Both the position numbers and the translations under genes were made by a program. A DNA stretch of 64,000 bases from Kitasatospora sp. DSM 101779 (lineage in GTDB: Bacteria; Actinomycetota; Actinomycetes; Streptomycetales; Streptomycetaceae): assembly GCF_025655475.1 (NCBI RefSeq), contig NZ_JAHTIK010000001.1:6557059-6621058 (forward strand), in the 5' to 3' direction. Below the pieces are notes generated by a model, which saw only the letters and a list, made by a program, of their open reading frames with translations, did no database searches and was not told the origin of the DNA. Positions within the stretch are counted from its first letter, which is position 1, and each line of letters begins with the position of its first letter. Shown here in pieces: positions 17,426-25,172 of the stretch.

Positions 17426-18781
17426 GTGCCGACCTCACCCACAAGTGCCCAGCAGCCGACCGGGCCGCAGCGCCGACCCGCGCCGGACGCCGACGACGTC
17501 CGTCCTCCGGCCGCCTCCGACCCGCCCGGCCGGACGGCTGCCGGAGGACGGAGCGCAGCCGAGCACCGCCGACCGGCGCCGGACCGCGGCCGCAGCCTGC
17601 TGGGCCCGGCCCTGGAACTCGTCCACACCGGACGGGCACCGACCCGCTCCGCGCTGACCAGCGCCCTCGACGTCACCCGGGCCACCGCGGGCGCGGTCAC
17701 CGGCGAACTGGAGTCCCTCGGGCTGATCACCGTCGACTCCCGGCCGGCCGGCGGCGGACGCGGCCGCCCCTCGCACCGCCTCGCCGTCAACCCGGCCGGG
17801 CCGGTCGTCGTCGCCGCGCAGATCCACGCGGACAGCCTGAGCGTCGCCCTGGCGGGCCTCGGCGGCCGCCTGGAGGAGGTCCGCTACCTGCCGCTGCCGG
17901 ACGCGACCGACCCGGCGCGGATGCTGCGGGCCGTCGCCGAGGCCGGCGCCGAGCTCGCCCGCTCCGCCACCCGCCGCTGCCTGGGCGTCGGCCTCGCCCT
18001 GCCGAACCCCGTCACCGAACCGGACGGCACCGCCCTCGCCGCCCTGCACTTCGCCTGGCCGAGCGGCACCCCGGTGGCCGACCTGTTCGCCGAGGAGGTA
18101 CAGCGCGCCGACTTCGGCCGGCGCGCCCGCAGCCCGCTGCCCTCCGCCGTCGCCAACGACGCCAACCTCGCCGCGCTCGCCGAGCACCGCCACGGCGCCG
18201 GACGGGACGCCCGCCACCTGCTGCTGGTCACCTCCGGCCACCGCGGCGTCGGCGGCGCGCTGGTGATCGACGGCCGACTGCACACCGGCAGTGCCGGACT
18301 CGCCCTGGAGGTCGGCCACCTGACGGTCGACCCGCAGGGGCGCCGCTGCGTCTGCGGCAACCGCGGCTGCCTCAACGCCGAGACCGACCCGGAGGCGCTG
18401 TTCGTCGCCGCCGGCCGCACCCCCGACCCCGGCGGCCCGATCCTCGACCAGGCCCGCCGGCTCGCCCGCTCGGCCGCCGACGACGCCGGCGCCGCGGACG
18501 CCGTCGCCCACGTCGTCGACCGGCTGGGCCTCGGCCTCGCCGGCCTGGTCAACATCCTCAACCCGGACCGGATCGTGCTCAGCGGCCTCCACCTGGACCT
18601 GCTCGCCGCCGCGCCCGAACGGCTCGCCGCGGTGGTCGCCGACCGCTGCCTGTGGGGGCGCAGCGGACGCGTCCCGATCGTGCCCGCGCAGGTCGACCAC
18701 GCGGGCCTCGCCGGAGCCGCCGAACTCGCCTGGCAGCCCTACCTCCACGACCCGCAGGCGGTCTACGCCGGCCGCGGCTGA
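17426..18781 (+). CDS. ROK family transcriptional regulator
   Basis: This 451-residue protein combines a winged helix-turn-helix (about residues 52-110, ALTSALDVTRATAGAVTGEL) with a sugar-kinase-like ROK domain (about 118-445). ROK signatures present are the sugar-site VANDANLAALAE, the ATP-loop-like TSGHRGVGGALVIDG and the zinc motif RCVCGNRGCLNAETD. The HTH fusion marks it as a sugar-responsive repressor of the NagC/XylR type, not a kinase. The first 50 residues are a Pro/Ala-rich extension that may be mis-called. It faces the MFS gene at 17408, its likely target, whose promoter overlaps its own. Confidence 0.88.
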   Translation: MPTSPTSAQQPTGPQRRPAPDADDVRPPAASDPPGRTAAGGRSAAEHRRPAPDRGRSLLGPALELVHTGRAPTRSALTSALDVTRATAGAVTGELESLGLITVDSRPAGGGRGRPSHRLAVNPAGPVVVAAQIHADSLSVALAGLGGRLEEVRYLPLPDATDPARMLRAVAEAGAELARSATRRCLGVGLALPNPVTEPDGTALAALHFAWPSGTPVADLFAEEVQRADFGRRARSPLPSAVANDANLAALAEHRHGAGRDARHLLLVTSGHRGVGGALVIDGRLHTGSAGLALEVGHLTVDPQGRRCVCGNRGCLNAETDPEALFVAAGRTPDPGGPILDQARRLARSAADDAGAADAVAHVVDRLGLGLAGLVNILNPDRIVLSGLHLDLLAAAPERLAAVVADRCLWGRSGRVPIVPAQVDHAGLAGAAELAWQPYLHDPQAVYAGRG

Positions 18782-18834
18782 CGGCCCCCGCGGACCGGAG
18801 CCGCCCCGGTGCTGCCCGGTCCGGCCGTCCACGC

Positions 18835-18866
18835 GGCTGCCCGCCGCTGCGCCGCGGCGGGCAGCC
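18835..18866 (+). terminator. Hairpin downstream of the ROK gene
   Basis: GGCTGCCCGCCG (18835-18846) and CGGCGGGCAGCC (18855-18866) form a perfect 12-bp stem with an eight-base loop, 54 bases after the ROK stop. Three copies of GCACCGTG (18902, 18923, 18948) follow before the next gene. Their role is unknown. Confidence 0.75.
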
Positions 18867-19032
18867 GGACCTCCGCCGCGCCGGCCACCCGGTCTCCCGG
18901 TGCACCGTGCGGCCGCCGGAATGCACCGTGGTACGGCGGGCCGGGCCGCACCGTGGAACGGCGGTCGGGCCGCGGCGGCCGATGGCACGATGGGAGGGTC
19001 GGGCACGGGTGGAACGAAGGGGTGGCGAGCCG

Positions 19033-19452
19033 ATGCCGTACGAACTGGACCATGTGGTGCTGTGGGTGGCCGATCCGGTGCGGTCGGCCGCTTTCTACCG
19101 TGACGTGGTGGGGCTGGAACCGGTCCGGCTGGCCGAGTTCGAGAAGGGCCTCGCGCCGTTCGTCAGCATGCGGGTGACGGAGCGGACGCTGATCGACCTG
19201 GTGCCGCTGACGGTCGCGCCGCAGCTCAACGCGGCGCCGGGCGCCGAGGGCAGCGCCGGCAACCGGCTCAACCACGTCTGCCTGGCCACCTCGGAGGAGG
19301 AGTTCGAGGCGCTGCGGTCCCGGCTGGAGGCCGGCGGGCACCCGGTGACCCCGTACGCGGAGAACTCGTTCGGAGCCCGCGGCACCGCCCCGCGGACGTA
19401 CTACTTCGCCGACCCGGACGGCAACGTCCTGGAGGCGCGCCACTACGGGTGA
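19033..19452 (+). CDS. VOC (glyoxalase/dioxygenase fold) family protein
   Basis: The 139-residue single-domain vicinal-oxygen-chelate protein has two beta-alpha-beta-beta-beta modules. His ligands appear in ELDHVVLWV (residue 7) and NRLNHVCLA (about 80). The terminal Glu ligand is in YYFADPDGNVLEARHYG. This is the usual metal-binding arrangement of glyoxalase I, extradiol dioxygenases and thiol-transfer resistance proteins, so the reaction cannot be specified. The start is ATG at 19033. The 3' end overlaps the convergent LysR gene by 10 bases. Confidence 0.85.
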   Translation: MPYELDHVVLWVADPVRSAAFYRDVVGLEPVRLAEFEKGLAPFVSMRVTERTLIDLVPLTVAPQLNAAPGAEGSAGNRLNHVCLATSEEEFEALRSRLEAGGHPVTPYAENSFGARGTAPRTYYFADPDGNVLEARHYG

Positions 19453-20381
19453 GCCGCGCCGGCCCGTCGCCACCCCGCGGTGCCCCCGGCGAGGGCCCGG
19501 GCCTCGGCGGTGAAGCGGGCGACCAGCGGACTGCGGTCGCCGCGCCGGTGGACCAACCCGACACCGGTGCGTGCCTCGCCGGGCGTGATCGGACGGTGGA
19601 CCACGCCCGGCATCCGCACCCGGCGCACGCCCGCCGGGGCGAGCGACACCCCCAGCCCCGCGCCGACCAGCGCCGCGACCGTCTGCCACTCCACCGCCCG
19701 CTGGGCGACGCGCGGTTCGAACCCGGCCTCCCGGCACACCCCGACGATCCGGTCGTGCACCGTCGGCCCGCAGTCGCGCGGCAGCAGCACGAACGGCTCC
19801 TCCGCCAGTCCGGCCACCGGGACGGCCCGCCGGCCCGCCAACCGGTGCCCGGCCGGGAGGACGGCGACGAACCCCTCCGACCAGAGCGGCTCCACCACCA
19901 GCTCCGGATCCTCCGGAGGTTCGCGCATCAACCCCACGTCGAGGGAGCGCTCGCGCAGCGCCGCGACCTGTGGCGCCGTCGTCATCTCGCGGATCTCCAG
20001 CTCCACCCCCGGCCGGTGCTCGCGGAAGGTGCGCAGCAGGTCAGGCAGCACGGTCGGCGCCAGCGAGGCGGCGAAACCGATCCGCAGCCGGCCCGTCTCG
20101 CCCGTCGCGACCCGCCGGGCCGCCGCCAGCCCGGCCGCGACCTCGTCGAGGGCCCGCCGGGCCGCCGGCAGCAACTCCTCGCCCGCCGCGGTCAGGGCCA
20201 CCCGCCCCGGCCGCCGGTCGAACAGCGGATGGCCGACCCGCTCCTCCAGCCGCCGGATCTGCTGGCTCAGCGGCGGCTGCGCCACACCCAACCGCTCCGC
20301 GGCCCGGCCGAAGTGCAACTCCTCGGCCAGCACGGCGAAGGCGTGCAACTGGTTCAGGGCGAGCTCGGGACGGTCCTCCAT
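19443..20381 (-). CDS. LysR family transcriptional regulator
   Basis: The 312-residue protein has an N-terminal winged HTH (residues 8-66; LHFGRAAERLGVAQPPLSQQ is the recognition helix region). A two-lobed periplasmic-binding-protein-like effector domain follows (about 95-300). The start ATG at 20381 follows AGGAGAT. An ATATC-N6-GATAT palindrome (20380-20395) overlaps the start and ribosome binding site and may support autorepression. It is divergent from the RidA gene (74-base spacer), which is its likely target, as LysR regulators usually control the neighbour. Confidence 0.9.
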   Translation of the reverse strand: MEDRPELALNQLHAFAVLAEELHFGRAAERLGVAQPPLSQQIRRLEERVGHPLFDRRPGRVALTAAGEELLPAARRALDEVAAGLAAARRVATGETGRLRIGFAASLAPTVLPDLLRTFREHRPGVELEIREMTTAPQVAALRERSLDVGLMREPPEDPELVVEPLWSEGFVAVLPAGHRLAGRRAVPVAGLAEEPFVLLPRDCGPTVHDRIVGVCREAGFEPRVAQRAVEWQTVAALVGAGLGVSLAPAGVRRVRMPGVVHRPITPGEARTGVGLVHRRGDRSPLVARFTAEARALAGGTAGWRRAGAAHP

Positions 20382-20454
20382 ATCTCCTGGGATATCACAG
20401 CGATGCCACCGGGGTATTGGACGTATCGACACCGGTGCGCCTACCGTCCCGGCC

Positions 20455-20847
20455 ATGGGAGAACGCCGGACGATCCTCAGCGGATCGCTCTTCGAGGAAA
20501 AGATCGGGTACGCCCGGGCGGTGGTCGACGGCGACCGGGTGCACGTCTCCGGCACCACCGGCTTCGACTACGCGGCCATGACCATCGCCGAGGACGTCGT
20601 CGCCCAGGCCGAGCAGTGCCTGCGCAACATCACCGCCGCACTCGCCGAGGCCGGCTGCACCCTCGCCGACGTGGTCCGGGTGCGCTACCTGCTGCCCGAC
20701 CGCGAGGACTTCGAACCCTGCTGGCCGGTGCTGCGCCGCGCGTTCGGCGACGTCCGCCCGGCCGCCACCATGATGGTGTGCGGACTCGCCGACCCGCGGA
20801 TGAGGATCGAGATCGAGGTGGACGCACGGCGGCCCGCCACCGGATGA
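20455..20847 (+). CDS. RidA (YjgF/YER057c/UK114) family enamine/imine deaminase
   Basis: The 130-residue protein fits the RidA fold, which hydrolyses reactive enamine/imine intermediates from PLP enzymes or acts on related substrates. Signatures are VSGTTGFDY, the helix DVVAQAEQCLRNI, VRVRYLLPDREDFEP, the region RPAATMMVCGLADP containing the active-site Arg, and IEIEVDA at the end. It is a subfamily member distinct from canonical RidA, which has the motif P-x-R-S near the Arg. The start is ATG at 20455. It is divergent from the LysR regulator. Confidence 0.88.
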   Translation: MGERRTILSGSLFEEKIGYARAVVDGDRVHVSGTTGFDYAAMTIAEDVVAQAEQCLRNITAALAEAGCTLADVVRVRYLLPDREDFEPCWPVLRRAFGDVRPAATMMVCGLADPRMRIEIEVDARRPATG

Positions 20848-20992
20848 CCGGTGACGGGCCGTCGGGAGCGCTGTCGGGACGTCGTCGGGGAGCCCGCTGC
20901 GGGAGTCCGCCGCGGAGGCGGCCAGGTGGGCGCTCGGCGGATCGCGGGACGTGCCGCGGCCGCCGTCCGCCGCAGCTCACGGCCGCAGCGGC

Positions 20993-21205
20993 TCACACCG
21001 AGAGGCCGAGGCGACCGGTGGTGCGCCGGCGCAGCAGCCGCAGCAGCGGGGCCGGCCGGTCGGCGGGCGGTTCACTGCTGCCCCGGGCCAGGCTGGCGAG
21101 CCGGTCGGCCTCGTGACCGCGCACCGCGACGGGCGCACCGATGCCGAGGTCGCGCTCGCCGGACAGCTCGACGAGGGCGGCAACAAGGACGGAGTAGTCG
21201 CTCAT
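20993..21205 (-). CDS. Small hypothetical protein (70 aa)
   Basis: The 70-residue protein starts MSDYSVLVAALVELSGERDLGIG. AAGGA lies about eight bases upstream of the ATG at 21205. Residues 1-35 are mixed hydrophobic/acidic. Residues 40-70 are Pro/Arg-rich (APLLRLLRRRTTGRLGL) and would be disordered or nucleic-acid binding. No signal peptide, cysteines or known family are seen. The longer open frame upstream has no ribosome binding site. It stands alone between RidA and PhzF-like genes; the 296-base spacer to 21501 shows no other gene. Confidence 0.55.
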   Translation of the reverse strand: MSDYSVLVAALVELSGERDLGIGAPVAVRGHEADRLASLARGSSEPPADRPAPLLRLLRRRTTGRLGLSV

Positions 21206-21501
21206 TCTGAGTTCCTTTCGGCTGATTACCTCTGACCTCAAGGATGGCGGCCCGTCATGACAGCAGGTTTGCAGGCGGGTCTCGCTCTCATGGCGGATCG
21301 GGGACCGGAGGTTACGCCCCGGTGACCCGCCGCCGGGCCGTGTCACGGCCGGTGTCACGGCCCGTGTCGCGGGCGGCTCCGACAGCAGGTCTGACGGGCG
21401 GTCCGGCGGCCGGTGACGGGCTCGGCGGTCAGGACCGGTCGGCCGCCGTGACCGGCCGGCCCGGCGGGAATCTCCGGACCGCCCGGCACGTTCTGCCGGG
21501 C

Positions 21502-22365
21502 ATGACGCTTCCCCCCGGTACCGAGGTCCTGCGCTACGCCGCCTTCACCGCCGACCCGGCCGGCGGCAACCCGGCCGGAGTGGTGCCCGACGCCGCCGGC
21601 CTCGACGACGACACGCAACTCGCCGTCGCCGCCGAACTCGGCTACTCCGAGACGGCCTTCCTCACCGCCCTCGGCGAGCGGGCCTTCGCGGTGCGGTACT
21701 TCAGCCCGCTCGCGGAGGTGCCGTTCTGCGGCCACGCCACGATCGCCTCGGCCGTCGCCCTCGCCGAACGGATCGGCCCCGGCCCGCTGCTGTTCGAGAC
21801 CAAGGCCGGCCCGGTGCCGGTCGAGGTCGCCGCCGACCCCGAGGGCCGGCCGGTCGCCACCCTGACCAGCGTCGAGCCCGCCGTCGAGCCGGTCTCCGAC
21901 GCGGACGTCGCCGAGGCTCTGGCCGCCCTCGACTGGAGCGCCGACGACCTCGACGAGACGCTGCCGCCGCGGATCGCCTACGCCGGCGCCCGCCACCTGG
22001 TGCTGGCCGCCGCCACCCGCAAGCGGCTCGCCGACCTCGCCTACGACTTCGACCGGCTGGCCCGGCTGATGACCCGGCTCGACCTGACCACCGTGCAGCT
22101 GGTCCACCGGGTCTCCGACACCGTCTTCCACGTCCGCGACCCCTTCCCGGTCGGCGGAGTCGTCGAGGACCCGGCCACCGGCGCCGCCGCAGCCGCCTTC
22201 GGCGCCTACCTGAGCGAGCTGGAGGGCCTCGGACAGGCCGTCCTCACCCTCCACCAGGGCGAGGACATGGGCCGTCCCGGCGTGCTCCGCGTGGAGCTGC
22301 GGGAGGGGGACCGGCGGGTGCGGGTCAGCGGCGCCGCCGTCCGGATCCCCGACCCGCAGGACTGA
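21502..22365 (+). CDS. PhzF family isomerase/epimerase
   Basis: The 287-residue protein has the diaminopimelate-epimerase-like fold of the PhzF family. The conserved motif FTADPAGGNPAGVV is near the N-terminus. LGYSETAFL contains the catalytic Glu. The phosphate/substrate loop is PLAEVPFCGHATIASA, and near the C-terminus VVEDPATGAAAAAFGAYL is the second-half signature. Family members isomerise small acids; PhzF itself acts in phenazine synthesis, but no phenazine genes are nearby. The ATG at 21502 is chosen on family length. The upstream frame is open but unlike the family. Confidence 0.88.
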   Translation: MTLPPGTEVLRYAAFTADPAGGNPAGVVPDAAGLDDDTQLAVAAELGYSETAFLTALGERAFAVRYFSPLAEVPFCGHATIASAVALAERIGPGPLLFETKAGPVPVEVAADPEGRPVATLTSVEPAVEPVSDADVAEALAALDWSADDLDETLPPRIAYAGARHLVLAAATRKRLADLAYDFDRLARLMTRLDLTTVQLVHRVSDTVFHVRDPFPVGGVVEDPATGAAAAAFGAYLSELEGLGQAVLTLHQGEDMGRPGVLRVELREGDRRVRVSGAAVRIPDPQD

Positions 22366-22377
22366 CCGGCCCCCGCT

Positions 22378-22412
22378 CCGCCCGTTCACTGCCGTGCAGC
22401 GGGCACGGGCGG
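22378..22412 (+). terminator. Hairpin downstream of the PhzF-like gene
   Basis: CCGCCCGT (22378-22385) pairs with ACGGGCGG (22405-22412), and an inner CTGC-CGT-GCAG hairpin strengthens it. It lies 13 bases after the stop and separates this gene from the two-component operon. Confidence 0.55.
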
Positions 22413-22424
22413 GCCTCCTCCGGT

Positions 22425-22456
22425 GGCGTGCCTACTCCCGGGGGAGTAGGCACGCC
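22425..22456. promoter_or_regulatory. Perfect 15-bp palindromic operator upstream of the two-component system
   Basis: Positions 22425-22439 and 22442-22456 are perfect inverted repeats with a 2-bp centre. The core is TACTCCCGGGGGAGTA (22433-22448). It lies 53 bp upstream of the histidine kinase start, where an activator or autoregulator would bind. A related 16-mer occurs at 24784-24799 before the ABC operon (12 of 16 identical). Confidence 0.75.
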
Positions 22457-22508
22457 CACCCCGGCAGGCTGACGCCCCGGTGGCCGGTCGGCGGCTAGCC
22501 TTCCCGGC

Positions 22509-23723
22509 ATGACCGACGAACCGCCGCCCTGGCAGCCGCCGTGGGTCCGCGCCGCGAAGGCGGGCTGGCCGGTCGCCTCCTCGGTGCTGGTCGCGGTCGC
22601 GCAGCTGGCCGGGACGGGCGCGGCCGCCCGCCACCAGGGCGGACGCCTCCCACTGGACGCCCTCGGCTACCTGCTGCTCCTGCTCGGCCCGGCGCTGCTC
22701 GTCCTGCGGCAGCGCCGGCCGGTCGCCGTGGTGGTCGGCACGACCGTCGTCACCGTGGCCTACCTGCTGGCCGGATACCCGTACGGGCCGGTGTTCCTCA
22801 GCCTCGTGGTGGCCTTCTGCGCGGCGGTGAAACGCGGCCACCGCCGGGCCGCCTGGGCGTGCGCCGGCGCCTTCTACGCCGCTCACCTGCTGATCTCCTT
22901 CGTGGTGCCGCAGGACTGGTTGCGCGGGCCGGCCGCACAGCCCAACGGCTGGCAGGAGCTGGGCATCGCGGCCTGGCTGCTCCTGGTGATGGCCGTCGCC
23001 GAGATCCTGCGGTTCCGCGCGGAGCGGATGGAGGCCGTCCGGGCCGCCGCCGCACAGGCCCAGCGGCGCAGGACCGACGAGGAGCGGCTGCGGATGGCCC
23101 GCGAACTGCACGACATCCTCGCCCACAGCATCTCGCTGATCCACGTACAGGCCGGCGTCGCCCTCGAACTCCTCGACACCCGGCCCGAGCAGGCCAGGAC
23201 GGCACTCACCACGATCAAGGCCGCCAGCAAGGAGGCCCTCGGCGAGGTGCGGCAGGTGCTGGGCACGCTCCGCGGCCCGGACGCCGCCGCACCGCGCAGC
23301 CCCGCCCCCGGCCTCGACCGGCTGGACGAGCTCGCCGAGCAGGCCCGCCAGGCCGGGCTGGAGGTTGTGGTGCAGAGCCGCGGCCGGGCCCGCAGCCTGC
23401 CGCCCGGGCTCGACCTGACCGCCTTCCGGATCGTCCAGGAGGCCCTGACCAACGTCATCCGCCACTCGGCGGCCCGCAGCGCCGAGGTCCTGCTCGACTG
23501 GGCGGGGGACGGGCTCGTCGTCCGGATCGACGACCCCGGTCCGGCCGGAGCGGGCGATCCGGGCGGTTCCGGCAGCGGTCTGATCGGCATGCGGGAGCGG
23601 GTCGCGGCGGCCGGCGGCACGGTGGAGGCGGGGCCGCGGCCGGACGGCGGATTCCGGGTCCTGGCCCGGCTGCCGATCCGCGGCGGCGTCCCGCAGGACC
23701 CGACAGGAGGCGAGGCCCGGTGA
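22509..23723 (+). CDS. Sensor histidine kinase (NarL-type, HisKA_3)
   Basis: The 404-residue membrane kinase has four to five N-terminal helices (about residues 15-165). A coiled linker (RFRAERMEAVRAAAAQAQRRR) and a HisKA_3 domain follow. The phospho-acceptor is His201 in RMARELHDILAHS. The ATPase domain has the N-box FRIVQEALTNVIRHS and the G-box DPGGSGSGLIGMRERV. The N-terminus lacks a large extracytoplasmic loop, as in intramembrane-sensing kinases paired with ABC transporters. The gene overlaps the response regulator start by four bases (GTGA), so the two are translationally coupled. A palindromic operator precedes it. Confidence 0.93.
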   Translation: MTDEPPPWQPPWVRAAKAGWPVASSVLVAVAQLAGTGAAARHQGGRLPLDALGYLLLLLGPALLVLRQRRPVAVVVGTTVVTVAYLLAGYPYGPVFLSLVVAFCAAVKRGHRRAAWACAGAFYAAHLLISFVVPQDWLRGPAAQPNGWQELGIAAWLLLVMAVAEILRFRAERMEAVRAAAAQAQRRRTDEERLRMARELHDILAHSISLIHVQAGVALELLDTRPEQARTALTTIKAASKEALGEVRQVLGTLRGPDAAAPRSPAPGLDRLDELAEQARQAGLEVVVQSRGRARSLPPGLDLTAFRIVQEALTNVIRHSAARSAEVLLDWAGDGLVVRIDDPGPAGAGDPGGSGSGLIGMRERVAAAGGTVEAGPRPDGGFRVLARLPIRGGVPQDPTGGEAR

Positions 23724-24391
23724 TCAGGGTGCTGCTCGCGGACGACCAGGTGCTCGTCCGGGCGGGCTTCCGTGCACTGCTCGACGCCCAACCCGACATC
23801 GAGGTGGTCGGTGAGGCCGACGACGGCGAGCAGGCGGTCGCCCTCGCCGCCGAACTGCGGCCCGACGTCGTCCTGATGGACATCCGGATGCCGAGGCTGG
23901 ACGGGCTCGCCGCCACCCGCAGGATCGGTGAGGACGCGGCGCTCGACGGTGTCCGGGTGGTCGTCCTCACCACCTTCGAACTCGACGAGTACGTCTTCGA
24001 GGCGCTGCGGGCCGGCGCGGCCGGCTTCCTGGTCAAGGACACCGAACCGGCCGAACTGCTGCGTGCCGTCCGGGTCGCCGCCGCCGGCGACGCCCTGCTG
24101 TCGCCCGGGGTGACCCGGCGGCTGATCGGCGAGTTCGCCGCCCGCTCCAAGGCACCGGCCACGGGCGGCCCGACCGCGCTCGCGGCACTCACCGACCGGG
24201 AACGCGAGGTGCTGGCGCTGGTCGGCCTCGGCCTCTCCAACGAGGACATCGCCCGGCGCCTGGTGGTCAGCCCGCTCACCGCCAAGACCCACGTCAGCCG
24301 GGCCATGGTGAAGCTCGGCGCCCGCGACCGCGCCCAACTGGTCGTCCTCGCCTACGAGTCGGGACTCGTCCGGCCCGGCTGGCTGGGGTAG
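23720..24391 (+). CDS. Response regulator, NarL/FixJ (LuxR HTH) family
   Basis: The 223-residue regulator has a receiver domain (residues 1-120) with acidic pocket LLADDQ, phospho-acceptor Asp54 in VVLMDIRMP, Thr in VVLTTF and Lys in FLVKD. The C-terminal LuxR-type HTH (about 155-215) contains LTDREREVLALVGLGLSNEDIARRL. The GTG start at 23720 overlaps the kinase stop, with AGGAGG 14 bases upstream. It probably binds the TACT-N8-AGTA palindromes before its own operon and before the downstream SHOCT/ABC operon. Confidence 0.93.
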   Translation: MIRVLLADDQVLVRAGFRALLDAQPDIEVVGEADDGEQAVALAAELRPDVVLMDIRMPRLDGLAATRRIGEDAALDGVRVVVLTTFELDEYVFEALRAGAAGFLVKDTEPAELLRAVRVAAAGDALLSPGVTRRLIGEFAARSKAPATGGPTALAALTDREREVLALVGLGLSNEDIARRLVVSPLTAKTHVSRAMVKLGARDRAQLVVLAYESGLVRPGWLG

Positions 24392-24416
24392 CGCGGGAGC
24401 TTGTCGTCCGGGCAGC

Positions 24417-24448
24417 GGGCGCCGTGCGGGGCCGGCCTACCGGCGCCC
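24417..24448 (+). terminator. Hairpin after the two-component operon
   Basis: GGGCGCCG (24417-24424) and CGGCGCCC (24441-24448) form a perfect 8-bp stem with a 16-base loop, 26 bases after the response regulator stop. The rest of the 505-base spacer holds the repeats and operator listed separately, and no convincing gene. Confidence 0.55.
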
Positions 24449-24737
24449 GTGCGGGACCCGGACCAGGCCCGGTGCGGGCCGGTGACGGTGACGGTGGTCC
24501 TGGGTTCACCGTCGGTCCTGCAGCACGGTTCAGGTCGGACTGGGGTGCCAGGGGGATGGTGACGGCTCCGGCGGCCGAGGAGACTTCACCGCATGCGAAC
24601 CCTGCTGCGCGCCGTGGTGCGAACCCTGGTCCCGTTCCTCCTTCTGCCGGCCGTCGCGACGGCCGCTGCCGTTGCCATCGGCCCGTCGTGGGTCCGTCGT
24701 TTCGGCCCGGGCCACGGCGGTGCTCCACCCGGCCCCG

Positions 24738-24786
24738 GTACTGCGGCACCCGGTACCGGCGCGCCCTGTACTACGGCACGCGGTAC
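24738..24786. repeat. Two 19-bp direct repeats with 30-bp period
   Basis: GTACTGCGGCACCCGGTAC (24738-24756) is repeated as GTACTACGGCACGCGGTAC (24768-24786), 17 of 19 identical. Each copy is itself partly palindromic (GTAC ends). A related inverted half, GTACCGCAGGTGCC, begins at 24798. The 30-bp spacing is about three helical turns, as expected for cooperative regulator sites. Confidence 0.65.
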
Positions 24787-24799
24787 TACGTCGGGAGTA
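24784..24799. promoter_or_regulatory. Second TACT-N8-AGTA palindrome, probable response-regulator site
   Basis: TACTACGTCGGGAGTA shares 12 of 16 positions with the core palindrome before the histidine kinase, including both outer half-sites and GGGAGTA. It lies 98 bp upstream of the SHOCT gene that opens the ABC operon, within a wider CGGTACT/AGTACCG inverted repeat (24781-24802). Confidence 0.55.
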
Positions 24800-24896
24800 C
24801 CGCAGGTGCCGCTGGTGGGACGACGCGCGGCAGGGGCCCGCGGCGAGAGGCTCGGTGCAGTCCCCACAACAGGCCTGCACCGAGGAGATGGACACC

Positions 24897-25172
24897 ATGG
24901 ACACCCTGCTCGCCCACGCGGACGGCCACTGGCCCGGCCCGTGGATCCTGCTGATCCCGCTCTTCTGGGCAGCCGTGATCCTCCTCGTCGTGCTGATCCT
25001 GCGGCGCACCGTCTGGCGCCGCGGCTACGGCCCCGGCGGCTGGCACCACGGCGGCGGCCCGCTCGCCACGCTCGGCGACCGGTACGCCCGCGGCGAGATC
25101 GACGAGGACGAGTACCGCGCCAAGCGCGCCGTGCTCACCGAGCGGACCGACCGTCCCGGCGGTGCGAAATGA
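24897..25172 (+). CDS. SHOCT domain membrane protein
   Basis: The 91-residue protein has one membrane helix (WILLIPLFWAAVILLVVLIL, about residues 15-36), a Gly/His-rich linker, and a C-terminal SHOCT motif (LGDRYARGEIDEDEYRAKRAVL). Such proteins often accompany ABC transporters, where the motif is thought to mediate oligomerisation. The ATG at 24897 is chosen because GAGGAG lies nine bases upstream. The in-frame ATG at 24888 directly abuts that GAGGAG. Its stop overlaps the ATPase start (ATGA). Confidence 0.85.
   Translation: MDTLLAHADGHWPGPWILLIPLFWAAVILLVVLILRRTVWRRGYGPGGWHHGGGPLATLGDRYARGEIDEDEYRAKRAVLTERTDRPGGAK

Noticed and set aside
24593-25168. Open frame running in phase into the ABC ATPase, beginning MRTLLRAVVRTLVPFLLL
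   Set aside because: The first 25 residues look like a signal peptide, but the rest is low-complexity, overlaps the SHOCT gene in another frame and has no family match. The ATPase start at 25169 is well supported by the ATGA overlap.
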